A stretch of 40,311 nucleotides of DNA from Oscillospiraceae bacterium (GTDB lineage Bacteria; Bacillota; Clostridia; Oscillospirales; Ruminococcaceae): positions 64,862-105,172 of the forward strand of contig JAFSDS010000026.1 of NCBI GenBank assembly GCA_017436125.1. Reading direction: 5' to 3'. Positions 23,662-32,277 of this stretch are shown here, piece after piece. The notes below the pieces were generated by a model. That model was not told the origin of the DNA, did no database searches, and saw only the letters and a program-made list of their open reading frames with translations. The translations under genes and the position numbers were made by a program. Each line of letters opens with the position of its first letter. Within the stretch, counting starts at the first letter, position 1.

Positions 23662-26046
23662 ATGACCGAAAACAGACATTACAGGGCCCTTGAGCTGGAC
23701 AAGATTCTTGCCATGCTTGCGGACTGTACCGGTTGTGATGACAGCCGCCGCCTTGCCCTTGAAACAGAACCGAAAACAGACCTTCGTGAGGCAAAGCGCC
23801 TTATGGACCGCACTGCGGACGCATTCATGCTTTCCGCAAGATTCGGTGCGCCTTCTCTTCACGGAGTTAAAAACGTTACCGGTTCTTTAAAACGCGCACA
23901 GATGGGCGCAACCCTTTCTCTTCCGGAATTTATCGATATCGAAAGATTCCTTAAAGCTCTCAGGGAGATGAAGGACTTTAGAAACAATTATGATGGGGAA
24001 GAGGGAACTTCCCTCGACGAATATTTTGAAAGCCTTATGCCGAACATCCGCCTTGAGGAAAAAATCGGATTTACTGTTGTTTCCGAAGACGAGGTCAGCG
24101 ATACAGCAAGCCCAACTCTTGCGGATATCAGAAGAAAGATACGCAACTCCCAGGCAAAGGTAAAAGAACAGCTCGACAGGCTCATCCATTCGAATACTTA
24201 TTCAAAGTATCTTCAGGAACCTATTGTAACCATGCGCGACGGAAGATACTGCGTCCCGGTAAAAGCGGAATACCGCAACGAGATCAAAGGTATGGTCCAT
24301 GATACATCCGGTTCCGGTGCGACTATTTTCATCGAGCCCGCCGGCGTTGTAGATGAAAACAATGAAACAAGAGTTCTTAAAGCAAAGGAACAGCAGGAGA
24401 TCCAGCGTATTCTTCATGACCTTTCCTGCGATATCGGAAACCATGCGGAAACCTTTATTGAGGACTATTCCGCCATTGTTGAACTTGACCTTTATTTTGC
24501 AAAGGCGCGTCTTGCTTCTAAAATGAACGCATCCGTTCCTAATCTTTCCGATGACGGAAAAGTCCGCCTTTCAAAAGCACGTCATCCTCTTATTGATAGA
24601 AACAAGATCGTTCCGATAGATATTGCCCTCGGATACGATTACGATGTTCTTGTAATCACCGGACCGAACACCGGCGGCAAGACCGTTGCGCTTAAAACCG
24701 TCGGCCTTCTCACTCTTATGGCCATGTGCGGAATGATGATACCCGCAGGAGAAAGTTCCTCCGTTTCTGTTTTTGAAAACGTTTTTGCCGATATCGGCGA
24801 TGAACAGAGCATTGAACAGAGCCTTTCCACATTCTCTTCCCATATAAACAACACCATAAAGATTCTTGAAAAAACCGATGACAGAAGCCTTGTCCTTCTT
24901 GATGAACTCGGTGCAGGAACCGATCCTATCGAGGGTGCGGCTCTTGCGGTTGCAATAATTGAGCGCCTTAAACTTTATGGCGCAAAGGTTGCCGCAACAA
25001 CTCACTATGCGGAGATAAAAATGTATGCGCTCCAGACCCCGAGGGTCGAAAACGCCTGCTGTGAATTCAATGTTGAAACTCTTTCTCCAACATACCGCCT
25101 CCTTGTGGGCGTTCCCGGAAAATCCAACGCTTTTGCAATAACCGAGCATCTTGGAATGGATACCAGCGTTGTTGACAGGGCAAGGGAACTTGTTTCTGCA
25201 GAAAACGCAAACTTTGAGGACGTTGTTGAAAAGCTTGAAAAAAGCCGTCAGGAACTTGAAAAAGAGCACGAAAAAGCCGAAAATTACCGCAAAGAAACCG
25301 AGCGCATCCGCCTTGAAATCGCAAAGGAAAAAGAGGAAATGGAACGCAACAGGGAAAAGGAACTTGAGGCAGCAAGAATTTCCGCAAAGCGCCTTGTTGA
25401 ACAGGTCCGTGCGGAAGCACAGAAACTTATCGACGAAATAACCGAAACCCAGAAGGCCGCGGATGCGGAATCCTCCGCGGATATGATAGCCCGCGCAAGA
25501 GCACAGATGAAAACCGGCATCGGCCGTATTCAGGATATTGCCGACCCCATAGCATCCAAAAACAGCGGATATAAACTTCCAAGGAACCTTGTTCGCGGCG
25601 ATACAGTCCGCATCAACGGAATGAGTAAGGACGGAACCCTTGTTGGTCTTCCGGACGGAGCGGGCTATTGCCTTGTCCAGACAGGTATCGTAAAATCCAA
25701 AGTCCATATTTCCGAACTTCGCCTTGTTGAGAATAAGACAAAGAAAAACACCCTTGGCGGCGGTTCCGTTACCAAAAACATCGAAAGCGCTTCAAGAAGA
25801 AAAGCCGCTTCCGAAGTTGACCTTCGCGGAATGGACGTTGAACAGGGCCTTCTTGAAATGGACCGCTTCATTGATGAATGTGTTCTTCTTAACCTCAATA
25901 CCGTTTCCGTTATCCACGGAAAGGGAACCGGTGTTCTCCGTGCGGCTGTGCACCAGGCTCTTAAAAAGAACAAAGCGGTAAAAAGTTTCCGCCTTGGTGT
26001 TTACGGCGAAGGCGAAACCGGCGTTACTATTGTTGAACTTAAATGA
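23662..26046 (+). CDS. mutS2: Endonuclease/ATPase MutS2 with Smr domain
   Basis: A 794-residue protein. The MutS-like core holds Walker A GPNTGGKT (334-341), STFSSHI and LLDELGAGTDPIEG (Walker B). A long coiled coil of Glu, Lys and Arg runs from about 515 to 610. The C-terminal Smr nuclease domain has EVDLRGMDVEQ (about 717) and VIHGKGTGVLR (about 750). MutS2 restrains recombination and, in Bacillus, also splits collided ribosomes. GAGG is well placed before the ATG. A weak promoter and a dyad directly precede it, but it is close enough to recO to be in the same unit. Its stop overlaps ogt. Confidence 0.95.
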   Translation: MTENRHYRALELDKILAMLADCTGCDDSRRLALETEPKTDLREAKRLMDRTADAFMLSARFGAPSLHGVKNVTGSLKRAQMGATLSLPEFIDIERFLKALREMKDFRNNYDGEEGTSLDEYFESLMPNIRLEEKIGFTVVSEDEVSDTASPTLADIRRKIRNSQAKVKEQLDRLIHSNTYSKYLQEPIVTMRDGRYCVPVKAEYRNEIKGMVHDTSGSGATIFIEPAGVVDENNETRVLKAKEQQEIQRILHDLSCDIGNHAETFIEDYSAIVELDLYFAKARLASKMNASVPNLSDDGKVRLSKARHPLIDRNKIVPIDIALGYDYDVLVITGPNTGGKTVALKTVGLLTLMAMCGMMIPAGESSSVSVFENVFADIGDEQSIEQSLSTFSSHINNTIKILEKTDDRSLVLLDELGAGTDPIEGAALAVAIIERLKLYGAKVAATTHYAEIKMYALQTPRVENACCEFNVETLSPTYRLLVGVPGKSNAFAITEHLGMDTSVVDRARELVSAENANFEDVVEKLEKSRQELEKEHEKAENYRKETERIRLEIAKEKEEMERNREKELEAARISAKRLVEQVRAEAQKLIDEITETQKAADAESSADMIARARAQMKTGIGRIQDIADPIASKNSGYKLPRNLVRGDTVRINGMSKDGTLVGLPDGAGYCLVQTGIVKSKVHISELRLVENKTKKNTLGGGSVTKNIESASRRKAASEVDLRGMDVEQGLLEMDRFIDECVLLNLNTVSVIHGKGTGVLRAAVHQALKKNKAVKSFRLGVYGEGETGVTIVELK

Positions 26047-26510
26047 ACAAACTTGTTTTTGATTCACCCATAGGGAAAATTGCCGTTTTTGCGGAAAATG
26101 GTTTTATAACTCGTGTTGAAATTAAAACCAAAGAAAAAACGGATGAAGAAATTACCGAAAAACTGCTTTTTGAAGCAGAAAAGCAACTTTCGGAATATTT
26201 TGACGGAAAGCGAAGAGCTTTTGAACTTCCGCTTAAATTTTCCGGAACGGAATTTCAAAAATCCGTTTGGAACGAACTTGAAAAAATCCCTTTTGGAAAA
26301 ACAAAGACCTATGGTGAAATTGCGGCTGCAATAGGAAAACCCAAAGCGGCAAGGGCAGTTGGCGGTGCCTGCAACAAAAACCCTCTTGCGATAATCGTTC
26401 CCTGCCATAGGGTGATCGGTGGGGGAGGAAAGCTTGGCGGTTTTGCCTGCGGAACAGACACAAAAGAATGGCTCCTTAGTCACGAAGCCGACGACAAAAA
26501 AGGAGAATAA
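26043..26510 (+). CDS. ogt: Methylated-DNA--protein-cysteine methyltransferase
   Basis: A 155-residue suicide repair protein that transfers methyl groups from O6-methylguanine to its own cysteine. The active site PCHRVIGGGGKLGGFACG has the acceptor Cys at residue 121; FQKSVWNELEKIPFGKTKTYGEIA is the DNA-binding helix-turn-helix part. The start codon overlaps the mutS2 stop (ATGA), so it is coupled. The length is normal for the single-domain Ogt type without the Ada N-domain. Confidence 0.95.
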   Translation: MNKLVFDSPIGKIAVFAENGFITRVEIKTKEKTDEEITEKLLFEAEKQLSEYFDGKRRAFELPLKFSGTEFQKSVWNELEKIPFGKTKTYGEIAAAIGKPKAARAVGGACNKNPLAIIVPCHRVIGGGGKLGGFACGTDTKEWLLSHEADDKKGE

Positions 26511-26514
26511 AAAA

Positions 26515-27645
26515 GTGAAGCTTGAATGGAAAATCTGTATTAAAATCGCAGTAAGCCTTTTTGCGCTCTATCTTGCCATAATATATTGGAAAGATGTTGC
26601 CGGGTTCATCGGTGTTATAATCGGTGCGGCAACTCCGCTGATAATCGGCGGAGCAGCGGCCTATGTTCTCAATCTGCTGATGACTTTTTATGAAAAAAAC
26701 TTTTTCAAAAAAGCAAAAAAACCGGTACTTATAAAAATTAAAAGACCGGTCTGTATGGTTCTTGCGTTTATAACTCTTCTTGCAGTTATAGCGCTTATCA
26801 TCGGCCTTGTTCTTCCGGAATTTATTTCCGCTATAATGCTCGTTATCGATTATATTCCCGATGCGGCGGATTGGGTCGTTGAACAGCTTGAAAAAATAGA
26901 ATACGTCCCGGATGAAATCATTGAAATGATAACTTCCATCGACTGGAGGTCCCAGATCGAAAAAATTGTGACGGTTGTCACTTCCGGAATAAGCGATGTT
27001 ATGGGCATCGTTATTTCCACGGTTTCCACCGTTGTGGGCGGAATCGTTACCGCGTTCCTCAGCATTATTTTCACTATCTATATCCTTCTGGATAAAGAAA
27101 AACTCGGAAACCAGGCAGACCGTATTGCGAAAAAATATCTCAGCGAAAAGCTTTACGGAAAAGTTCGCTATGTTCTTTCCGTTCTCAACATCTGCTTCAA
27201 AAAGTATATCGTCGGCCAGTGCACGGAAGCGGTTATTCTCGGCCTTCTTTGTACCGTGGGTATGTGGATACTCGGCCTTCCTTATGCAACTATGATAGGC
27301 GCTCTTGTTGCTTTTACCGCGCTTATTCCAGTTGCGGGCGCATTTATTGGCGGCGGAGTCGGTGCATTTATGATACTTATGGTAAACCCTCTTCAGGCGC
27401 TTATCTTTGTGATTTATCTTGTTGTTCTTCAGCAGCTTGAGGGCAACATCATCTATCCGAAGGTTGTGGGTTCCTCCATGGGCCTTCCGGCAATATGGGT
27501 TCTTGCAGCGGTAACTATCGGCGGCGGAGTTATGGGCGTTTTCGGAATGCTCATCGGTGTTCCCATTGCGGCAGCGGTCTATGTCATCATAAAAAATGAC
27601 GTAAACGGCCTTACGGAAGAAAAAATCAAAAAAACACTTGAATAA
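26515..27645 (+). CDS. AI-2E family transporter (YtvI-like permease)
   Basis: A 376-residue membrane protein of the PF01594 family. Paired N-terminal helices, a central hydrophilic part and the C-terminal helices QCTEAVILGLLCTVGMWILG, then FTALIPVAGAFIGGGVGAFM and QQLEGNIIYPKVVGSSMGLP, are characteristic. The family includes autoinducer-2 exporters and Na+/H+ antiporters, so the substrate is open. I chose the GTG at 26515, nine bases after AGGAG and just after the ogt stop; a longer frame within ogt lacks an SD. It is the last gene of the operon. Confidence 0.88.
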   Translation: MKLEWKICIKIAVSLFALYLAIIYWKDVAGFIGVIIGAATPLIIGGAAAYVLNLLMTFYEKNFFKKAKKPVLIKIKRPVCMVLAFITLLAVIALIIGLVLPEFISAIMLVIDYIPDAADWVVEQLEKIEYVPDEIIEMITSIDWRSQIEKIVTVVTSGISDVMGIVISTVSTVVGGIVTAFLSIIFTIYILLDKEKLGNQADRIAKKYLSEKLYGKVRYVLSVLNICFKKYIVGQCTEAVILGLLCTVGMWILGLPYATMIGALVAFTALIPVAGAFIGGGVGAFMILMVNPLQALIFVIYLVVLQQLEGNIIYPKVVGSSMGLPAIWVLAAVTIGGGVMGVFGMLIGVPIAAAVYVIIKNDVNGLTEEKIKKTLE

Positions 27646-27652
27646 AAAAACA

Positions 27653-27676
27653 GGCGGGAGCAGGCTCCCGCCGTTT
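27653..27676 (+). terminator. Terminator of the phoH-mutS2-ytvI unit
   Basis: GGCGGGAG (27653-27660) and CTCCCGCC (27665-27672) around CAGG, followed by GTTTT. Confidence 0.85.
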
Positions 27677-27719
27677 TAATATGGCAAACGATATATAAAA
27701 TTTGGGAGGATAAAAAAGC

Positions 27720-28244
27720 ATGATGTTAAAAACAGAAAGGCTGATTATCAGGCATATTGTATCTGATGATTGGCGGAGCATAAAAGAAATATGGACGGAT
27801 TTTAATGCAACAGCCTTTTCACAGTATGATAAACCGCATAATACAGATGATGAAGATGTTAGCGCAAGAATAACAAAATGGGCCAAGGCAAACAGCGGAA
27901 CAGAGCATATGTTTTTTGCTGTCTGCATTGGTGAAACCGTTATCGGATATATTGCTTTTAATGCAAGAGAGAACGGATACGAGATCGGATACTGCTTCCA
28001 TTCGGCATATCACGGAAAAGGCTATGCAAAAGAAAGTCTTAAAGCCCTGTTCGATTATCTTCGCTCGATGGGAATAACGAAATTCACTGCGGGCACGGCG
28101 TTAAATAACATCCCGTCCGTATCGTTATTAAAGTCGCTTGGCTTTGAACTAACCGGTACGGAAGATGTATCTTTTTATAAAGATGATATGGGAAATGATA
28201 TCGTCTTTAGGGGCGGTATTTTTGAACTGGATACCGCAGAATAA
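27720..28244 (+). CDS. GNAT family N-acetyltransferase (RimJ/RimL type)
   Basis: A 174-residue acetyltransferase. LKTERLIIRHIVSDDW opens the fold as in RimJ/RimL-like proteins, YEIGYCFHSAYHGKGYAKES holds the acetyl-CoA binding Q/HxxGxA-type loop, and NIPSVSLLKSLGFELTGTED is the last conserved part. The substrate is not predictable; some relatives acetylate ribosomal proteins or small molecules. GGGAGG lies ten bases before the first of two adjacent ATG codons. Single-gene unit between two terminators. Confidence 0.9.
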   Translation: MMLKTERLIIRHIVSDDWRSIKEIWTDFNATAFSQYDKPHNTDDEDVSARITKWAKANSGTEHMFFAVCIGETVIGYIAFNARENGYEIGYCFHSAYHGKGYAKESLKALFDYLRSMGITKFTAGTALNNIPSVSLLKSLGFELTGTEDVSFYKDDMGNDIVFRGGIFELDTAE

Positions 28245-28265
28245 ATTTATCTGATAACAAATAAT

Positions 28266-28298
28266 AAAAGCCGGACTGCGTTTTGCAGTCCGGCTTTT
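28266..28298. terminator. Bidirectional terminator between the acetyltransferase and pfk
   Basis: A 14-base stem AAAAGCCGGACTGC (28266-28279) and GCAGTCCGGCTTTT (28285-28298) with a five-base loop. Confidence 0.92.
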
Positions 28299-28314
28299 GA
28301 AGTTTTGTAAAATT

Positions 28315-29574
28315 TTATTCGTTGACGGGTTCTGCGGGGATACGTTTAAGTCTTGCGTATTTGGGCATACCGTGTTCATAGGGGGTTTCAAGCTCGCCCT
28401 GGATAAGCGGAACAACATATTCGATGAATTCGTCGGTAACGTTGTTGCCTTCTTCATTGATCCATTCACGCGGAACGGTTTTTTCTGCGTTTGCAACGTC
28501 TTTAAGATCAACAAGGATGGGGGTGCATTTGTAAATGCCGTATTTGGTGTCACGGCGGAATGCAACCATTTTTCCGGTTTCGCCGGCAACCGCGGCGTCA
28601 ACTGCAAAGCTTCCTGCCATGGCCGCTTCATCACGGTCGGTTTTGGAACCGGCATGGCTTGCGCAGCGCTGAAGAAGAGAAAGCTCGATGCCGCGGACTT
28701 TGGAACCGGTTTTTGCGCGGATGATGTTGGACATGGTGGCAGCAAGACCGCCAAGCTGGGAATGACCGAACTCATCGGTGATATTAAGGTCGTTGATGCC
28801 GTATTCGCTTATGAATTTGCCGTGTTTATCTTTAATGCCTTCGGAGAAAACAAGAACGATCCGTTTATGATTTTTATGGAATTCATCAAGATCTTTGAAG
28901 AACTGGTCCATATCAAAAGGAACTTCCGGAAGATAGATGAACGCAGGGCCTTCGCAGCAGATTTTTGAAAGAGCGGCGGCGCCGGCAAGCCATCCTGCAT
29001 GGCGGCCCATAACTTCGATAACAACAATGGCGTCACGGTCATAAACATGAACGTCCTTGATAACTTCTGCAACAGAAAGGGCAATATATTTTGCGGAGGA
29101 ACCGAACCCGGGGCAATGGTCGGTGCATACAAGGTCGTTGTCAATGGTTTTCGGAACACCGATTATGCGGCATTCATAATCCTGGGTAGCCATATATTCG
29201 GAGATCTTGTTGCAGGTATCCATGCTGTCATTTCCGCCATTATAGAAAAAATAGCGAATATCGTATTTTTTGAAAATTTCAAGAATGCGCTTATAATCGG
29301 TATCGTCCTCGCGAAAATCCTTAAGTTTATATCGACAGCTGCGGATAAGGGAAGCGGGGGTCGTGAGCATAAGTTCAAGGGTTTCCGCATCTTCTTTTCC
29401 CATATCAATAATGTTGTCGTCAAGAACACCGCGGATGCCATGCTGTGCGGCAAGAACTTTTGTTATGCATTTTTTGCCGAGTGCGGCTTTGATAACGCCG
29501 TATGCGCTGGAGTTGATAACTGCGGTCGGACCGCCGGATTGTCCGATAAGACATGCGCCTATAAGTTCACTCAT
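28315..29574 (-). CDS. 6-phosphofructokinase, pyrophosphate-dependent type
   Basis: A 419-residue phosphofructokinase. GQSGGPTAVINSS opens the nucleotide/phosphate site. NGGNDSMDT has aspartate (D116) where ATP enzymes have glycine (GGDGS), and GVPKTIDND has lysine (K142) where ATP enzymes have glycine (PGTIDND). These two changes mark use of pyrophosphate instead of ATP, as known for the family. The enzyme phosphorylates fructose 6-phosphate reversibly in glycolysis and saves ATP. AGGGGG lies eight bases before the ATG. It is monocistronic, with a TTGAAG-17-TAAAAT promoter and an untranslated leader of about 80 bases. Confidence 0.92.
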   Translation of the reverse strand: MSELIGACLIGQSGGPTAVINSSAYGVIKAALGKKCITKVLAAQHGIRGVLDDNIIDMGKEDAETLELMLTTPASLIRSCRYKLKDFREDDTDYKRILEIFKKYDIRYFFYNGGNDSMDTCNKISEYMATQDYECRIIGVPKTIDNDLVCTDHCPGFGSSAKYIALSVAEVIKDVHVYDRDAIVVIEVMGRHAGWLAGAAALSKICCEGPAFIYLPEVPFDMDQFFKDLDEFHKNHKRIVLVFSEGIKDKHGKFISEYGINDLNITDEFGHSQLGGLAATMSNIIRAKTGSKVRGIELSLLQRCASHAGSKTDRDEAAMAGSFAVDAAVAGETGKMVAFRRDTKYGIYKCTPILVDLKDVANAEKTVPREWINEEGNNVTDEFIEYVVPLIQGELETPYEHGMPKYARLKRIPAEPVNE

Positions 29575-29664
29575 AAAATTGCCCCCTGTTTTTTCAAAAT
29601 GTTTTGTTGATTTTCACAAAGCTGCCGTAAGAATAAGGACAGACTTGTGTATATTAATAACATT

Positions 29665-29693
29665 ATTTTATCACAGAATTTGTTAATCTTCAA
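29665..29693 (-). promoter_or_regulatory. Promoter of the phosphofructokinase gene
   Basis: On the minus strand TTGAAG (29688-29693), 17 bases, TAAAAT (29665-29670) with TGA before the -10. Confidence 0.7.
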
Positions 29694-29716
29694 TATAAAA
29701 GAAACACGAAAAAATG

Positions 29717-29745
29717 TTGAAAAAATTGGAACATATTGATATACT
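29717..29745 (+). promoter_or_regulatory. Promoter of the membrane-anchored unknown gene
   Basis: TTGAAA (29717-29722), 17 bases, TATACT (29740-29745). Confidence 0.75.
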
Positions 29746-29777
29746 GTTATGGTATTATTCTTTAGGGAGTGGATTTT

Positions 29778-30293
29778 TTGGTAAATAACCGTGAAAATAA
29801 TATAAAAACTTTTGTTGCATCACTTGTTTTTATTGCTGTGATTGCGGCTTTTGCGGTTGCGGGATTTTTAATTTTCGGAGGGGAAGCACCGGCAGAAGAG
29901 GATGTTTATCCCTGGATAAGTTCCGACCACATGGCTGTTAACGGAATGCTTGACGGAACATATTATTCCGGTGAAAAAAATCCCGCCGGCGTTCTTTCAT
30001 ATAAAATTGCGGAAGAAATAACCGTTGGAAGAGCGGACGGAAAAGGCGATTTTAAAATCGAAAACTCCGGAAAAAACACCTGCCTTATGAAAGTAAAAAT
30101 CGTTCTTGACGGAAACGTTATTTACGATACCGGATATCTTAAACCAAACCAGCATATCTCAGAAGATACTCTTCGCGTTATTCCGGAGGTTGGTTCATAT
30201 AAGGCGGAAGCATATTTCGAAGGCTTTGACCCCAACACCGAGGATTCTATCGGGGCAACAAAAGCAGAAGTTATTATTACCGTTATGGAATAA
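29778..30293 (+). CDS. Membrane-anchored protein of unknown function, TTG start
   Basis: A 171-residue protein. Residues 1-12 are polar, about 13-35 form one membrane helix (FVASLVFIAVIAAFAVAGFL), and the rest is an exported beta-rich domain with short alternating strands (SYKIAEEITVGRA, CLMKVKIVLDGNVIYDTGYL, KAEVIITVME). There is no lipobox. I chose the TTG at 29778, eight bases after AGGGAG; the GTG at 29769 would overlap that SD. I recognise no named family. It has its own promoter and terminator. Confidence 0.75.
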   Translation: MVNNRENNIKTFVASLVFIAVIAAFAVAGFLIFGGEAPAEEDVYPWISSDHMAVNGMLDGTYYSGEKNPAGVLSYKIAEEITVGRADGKGDFKIENSGKNTCLMKVKIVLDGNVIYDTGYLKPNQHISEDTLRVIPEVGSYKAEAYFEGFDPNTEDSIGATKAEVIITVME

Positions 30294-30300
30294 AACAAAA

Positions 30301-30330
30301 CCCGTGCTCATTTTTTGAGCACGGGTTTTT
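30301..30330. terminator. Strong terminator
   Basis: CCCGTGCTCA (30301-30310) and TGAGCACGGG (30316-30325) around T5, followed by T5. Also usable by the convergent DUF4363 gene. Confidence 0.9.
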
Positions 30331-30343
30331 ATATGCGAAAATC

Positions 30344-30724
30344 TTATAAAATATTCCGCAAAACAGGTCTTTCGGAATCCCAAATTTCTTCAATAAGGAC
30401 TATGCAGCGGCAGACTTCGGAAGAAAGTTCGCCGTATTCTTCATGCTTTGCCAAAGGAAAAAGTTTTGCGGCGGAAGCGGTTATCTGGTCCAAAAGTTCG
30501 TGTCGGACTATCATACCGAGAAAGCCGTGTTCCTCTTCCCAGAAAACAGCGAAATTTTTGCATTCTGAAAGGATTTTTTCGCTGTCGCCGGCATCTATTG
30601 ATGATAGGATAAAAGAAAGATTTGTTATTGTTGTTTCTTTGGATTCGTTTATTTTTCCAAGGCAGAAAAAATTGAATCCGATGAGAAAAACAAGAAGAAA
30701 AACGGCAAAAACCACCCTTTTCAT
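30344..30724 (-). CDS. DUF4363 family membrane-anchored protein
   Basis: A 126-residue protein with an N-terminal membrane helix (VVFAVFLLVFLIGFNFF, about 4-20) and an exported helical domain (NLSFILSSIDAGDSEKILSECKN in two parts, then EEEHGFLGMIVRHELLDQI). This is the DUF4363 pattern, and the gene sits directly after a DUF421 gene, its usual partner in Firmicutes. Its ATG overlaps the DUF421 stop (ATGA), so the two are coupled. Function unknown; spore-envelope or membrane roles have been suggested for DUF421 relatives. Confidence 0.8.
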   Translation of the reverse strand: MKRVVFAVFLLVFLIGFNFFCLGKINESKETTITNLSFILSSIDAGDSEKILSECKNFAVFWEEEHGFLGMIVRHELLDQITASAAKLFPLAKHEEYGELSSEVCRCIVLIEEIWDSERPVLRNIL

Positions 30725-31404
30725 TTTCGGTTATCATCCTTTCTTACAAGAAAGTAATCCGCAGAGGGATCACAGGTCATAAGGAACACATCCTTTTCTT
30801 CAACACCTTCATCCTTGAGCACGTTATGAAGCCATTTTTCGGTAAGGTTGCAGGCGTAAAGAGTTTTTGAGCACAGGATCCCGTCGCTTATGAGCACCAT
30901 CGGAGGATGGCTTTTTGCGCTTTTTGGGTCAGCGGCGGTTTTTAGGGTAAGGGGCTGGGATCCGGCTTTCGGATATACCGAAAGCTGACCGTTTGTTTCA
31001 ACTATCGCCCACGAAACATCCTTTATGTCAAAAATCCCGCTTATACGAAGCTGGCTCATAAGGTCCTCTATCGAAAATCTAAGTTCCCTCATGCTTTTCT
31101 GGTCGATATTTCCGTTTCTGATTATAGCAACGGGGCTTCCGGTAACAATGGTCTGGGCTTTTCCGCTTTTAAGAGTAATGAATGAAAGGATGACTTCCGC
31201 GCTCATAAGCGTTATTATCGGAACAACAGCCCCGATAAGAGGAATATCCGTATCCTCTATGGAAAGAGTTGCTATGTTTGAAATAAGGATAGCAATAACA
31301 AATTCCGAAGGCTGAAGTTCGCCAAGCTGGCGTTTTCCCATGATGCGGAGACAAACGATTATAACAAAATAAATAATCAAAGTCCTGAAAAATACAACGA
31401 ACAA
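30721..31404 (-). CDS. DUF421 (YetF/YkjA/YrbG family) membrane protein, TTG start
   Basis: A 227-residue protein with three N-terminal membrane helices, then a cytoplasmic DUF421 domain. LRIMGKRQLGELQPSEFVI is the family hallmark, with ILISNIATLSIEDTDIPL and the RELRFSIEDLMSQLRISGIF motif later on. I chose the TTG at 31404, six bases after a perfect GGAGGTGA; the longer frame begins upstream of that SD and would bury it. Relatives in Bacillus are linked to lipid or spore functions. First gene of a two-gene unit with DUF4363. Confidence 0.88.
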   Translation of the reverse strand: MFVVFFRTLIIYFVIIVCLRIMGKRQLGELQPSEFVIAILISNIATLSIEDTDIPLIGAVVPIITLMSAEVILSFITLKSGKAQTIVTGSPVAIIRNGNIDQKSMRELRFSIEDLMSQLRISGIFDIKDVSWAIVETNGQLSVYPKAGSQPLTLKTAADPKSAKSHPPMVLISDGILCSKTLYACNLTEKWLHNVLKDEGVEEKDVFLMTCDPSADYFLVRKDDNRK

Positions 31405-31467
31405 AGTTTTATCACCTCCGGTTATGGCTTTATTATTTACCAAAATGTTAAAAATAGCCCTTTTATG

Positions 31468-31496
31468 TTGATAAAAAAACGGGATTTTGCTATAAT
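31468..31496 (+). promoter_or_regulatory. Promoter of lepB-mnmA
   Basis: TTGATA (31468-31473), exactly 17 bases, TATAAT (31491-31496). Confidence 0.88.
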
Positions 31497-31545
31497 AATT
31501 AAATTAGGCAATAAAATATTATTTATATAGTTTCCGGAGGATACA

Positions 31546-32163
31546 ATGGAAGAACTTATTTTTGAAGAAGAGGTAACAATAAAAGAAACTGTTGCCGAAG
31601 AAGAAAATAAAGAACAGCCGAGCGAAAACGGCAAAAAAGAAAAAAAGAAAAAATCCGCAAAAGAAGAACTTCTTGATTGGGCAAAAACGCTTTTGCTTTA
31701 CTGTGCTTTGCCCCTTATCATTTTCCAAACCTTCTGCTTTATGGCAAGCGTTCCTACCGGCTCTATGGAAACAACTATTCCTGTTGGAGCACAGGTTCTT
31801 ACAACAAGGTGTTTTAACAAGGACAATATCGAACGCGGTGATATTGTTGTTTTTGACAGCGAAGAAATGGGCGTTATTCTTATAAAACGCTGCCTTGGCC
31901 TTCCGGGAGAAACGGTTACCTTTGACGGAACCGGAAATGTTTATATCAACGGCGGCCTTCTTTATGAACACTACGTAAGTAGTTTCAGCGATTTTAAAGG
32001 CGAATTTAATGTTCCGGAGGACTGCTACTTCTTTGTTGGCGATAACCGCGGCGGTTCTTTGGACGCAAGATTTTGGGAACAGCCCTATATCCATAAAGAT
32101 TTTATAAAGGGAAAAGCAAGATTTATCCTTTTCCCGTTCAGCAGTTTTGGAACACTCAACTGA
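31546..32163 (+). CDS. lepB: Signal peptidase I
   Basis: A 205-residue membrane serine protease that removes signal peptides. The catalytic serine is S73 in VPTGSMETTI and the general base is K114 in IKRCLGLPGE; FVGDNRGGSLDARFW is the conserved box. One membrane helix spans about 45-66. The N-terminal 42 residues are a highly charged cytoplasmic extension, first acidic and then lysine-rich, longer than in Bacillus SipS. GGAGG five bases before the ATG. It starts the lepB, 32-codon peptide, mnmA unit. Confidence 0.93.
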   Translation: MEELIFEEEVTIKETVAEEENKEQPSENGKKEKKKKSAKEELLDWAKTLLLYCALPLIIFQTFCFMASVPTGSMETTIPVGAQVLTTRCFNKDNIERGDIVVFDSEEMGVILIKRCLGLPGETVTFDGTGNVYINGGLLYEHYVSSFSDFKGEFNVPEDCYFFVGDNRGGSLDARFWEQPYIHKDFIKGKARFILFPFSSFGTLN

Positions 32164-32178
32164 TTTTCGGAGGATAAT

Positions 32179-32277
32179 ATGAACAACAAACTTTTTGTAA
32201 GAATTATGGTAATCATTCTCATCATCGCAATGGTCGTTCCGTCCTTTGCGTATGCTCTTCTCTGGATGCTCGGATGA
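32179..32277 (+). CDS. 32-residue single-pass membrane peptide between lepB and mnmA
   Basis: An ORF of 32 codons with CGGAGG five bases before its ATG. The peptide starts MNNKLFVRIM, continues with a strongly hydrophobic helix of about 20 residues and ends LLWMLG. Its stop overlaps the mnmA start (ATGA), so it is translated in series with mnmA. The size and layout (short basic N-terminus, one helix) resemble the Firmicute Prli42/DUF4044 miniproteins that tether stressosome parts, but the match is only general. It is too short for most gene finders. Confidence 0.7.
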   Translation: MNNKLFVRIMVIILIIAMVVPSFAYALLWMLG

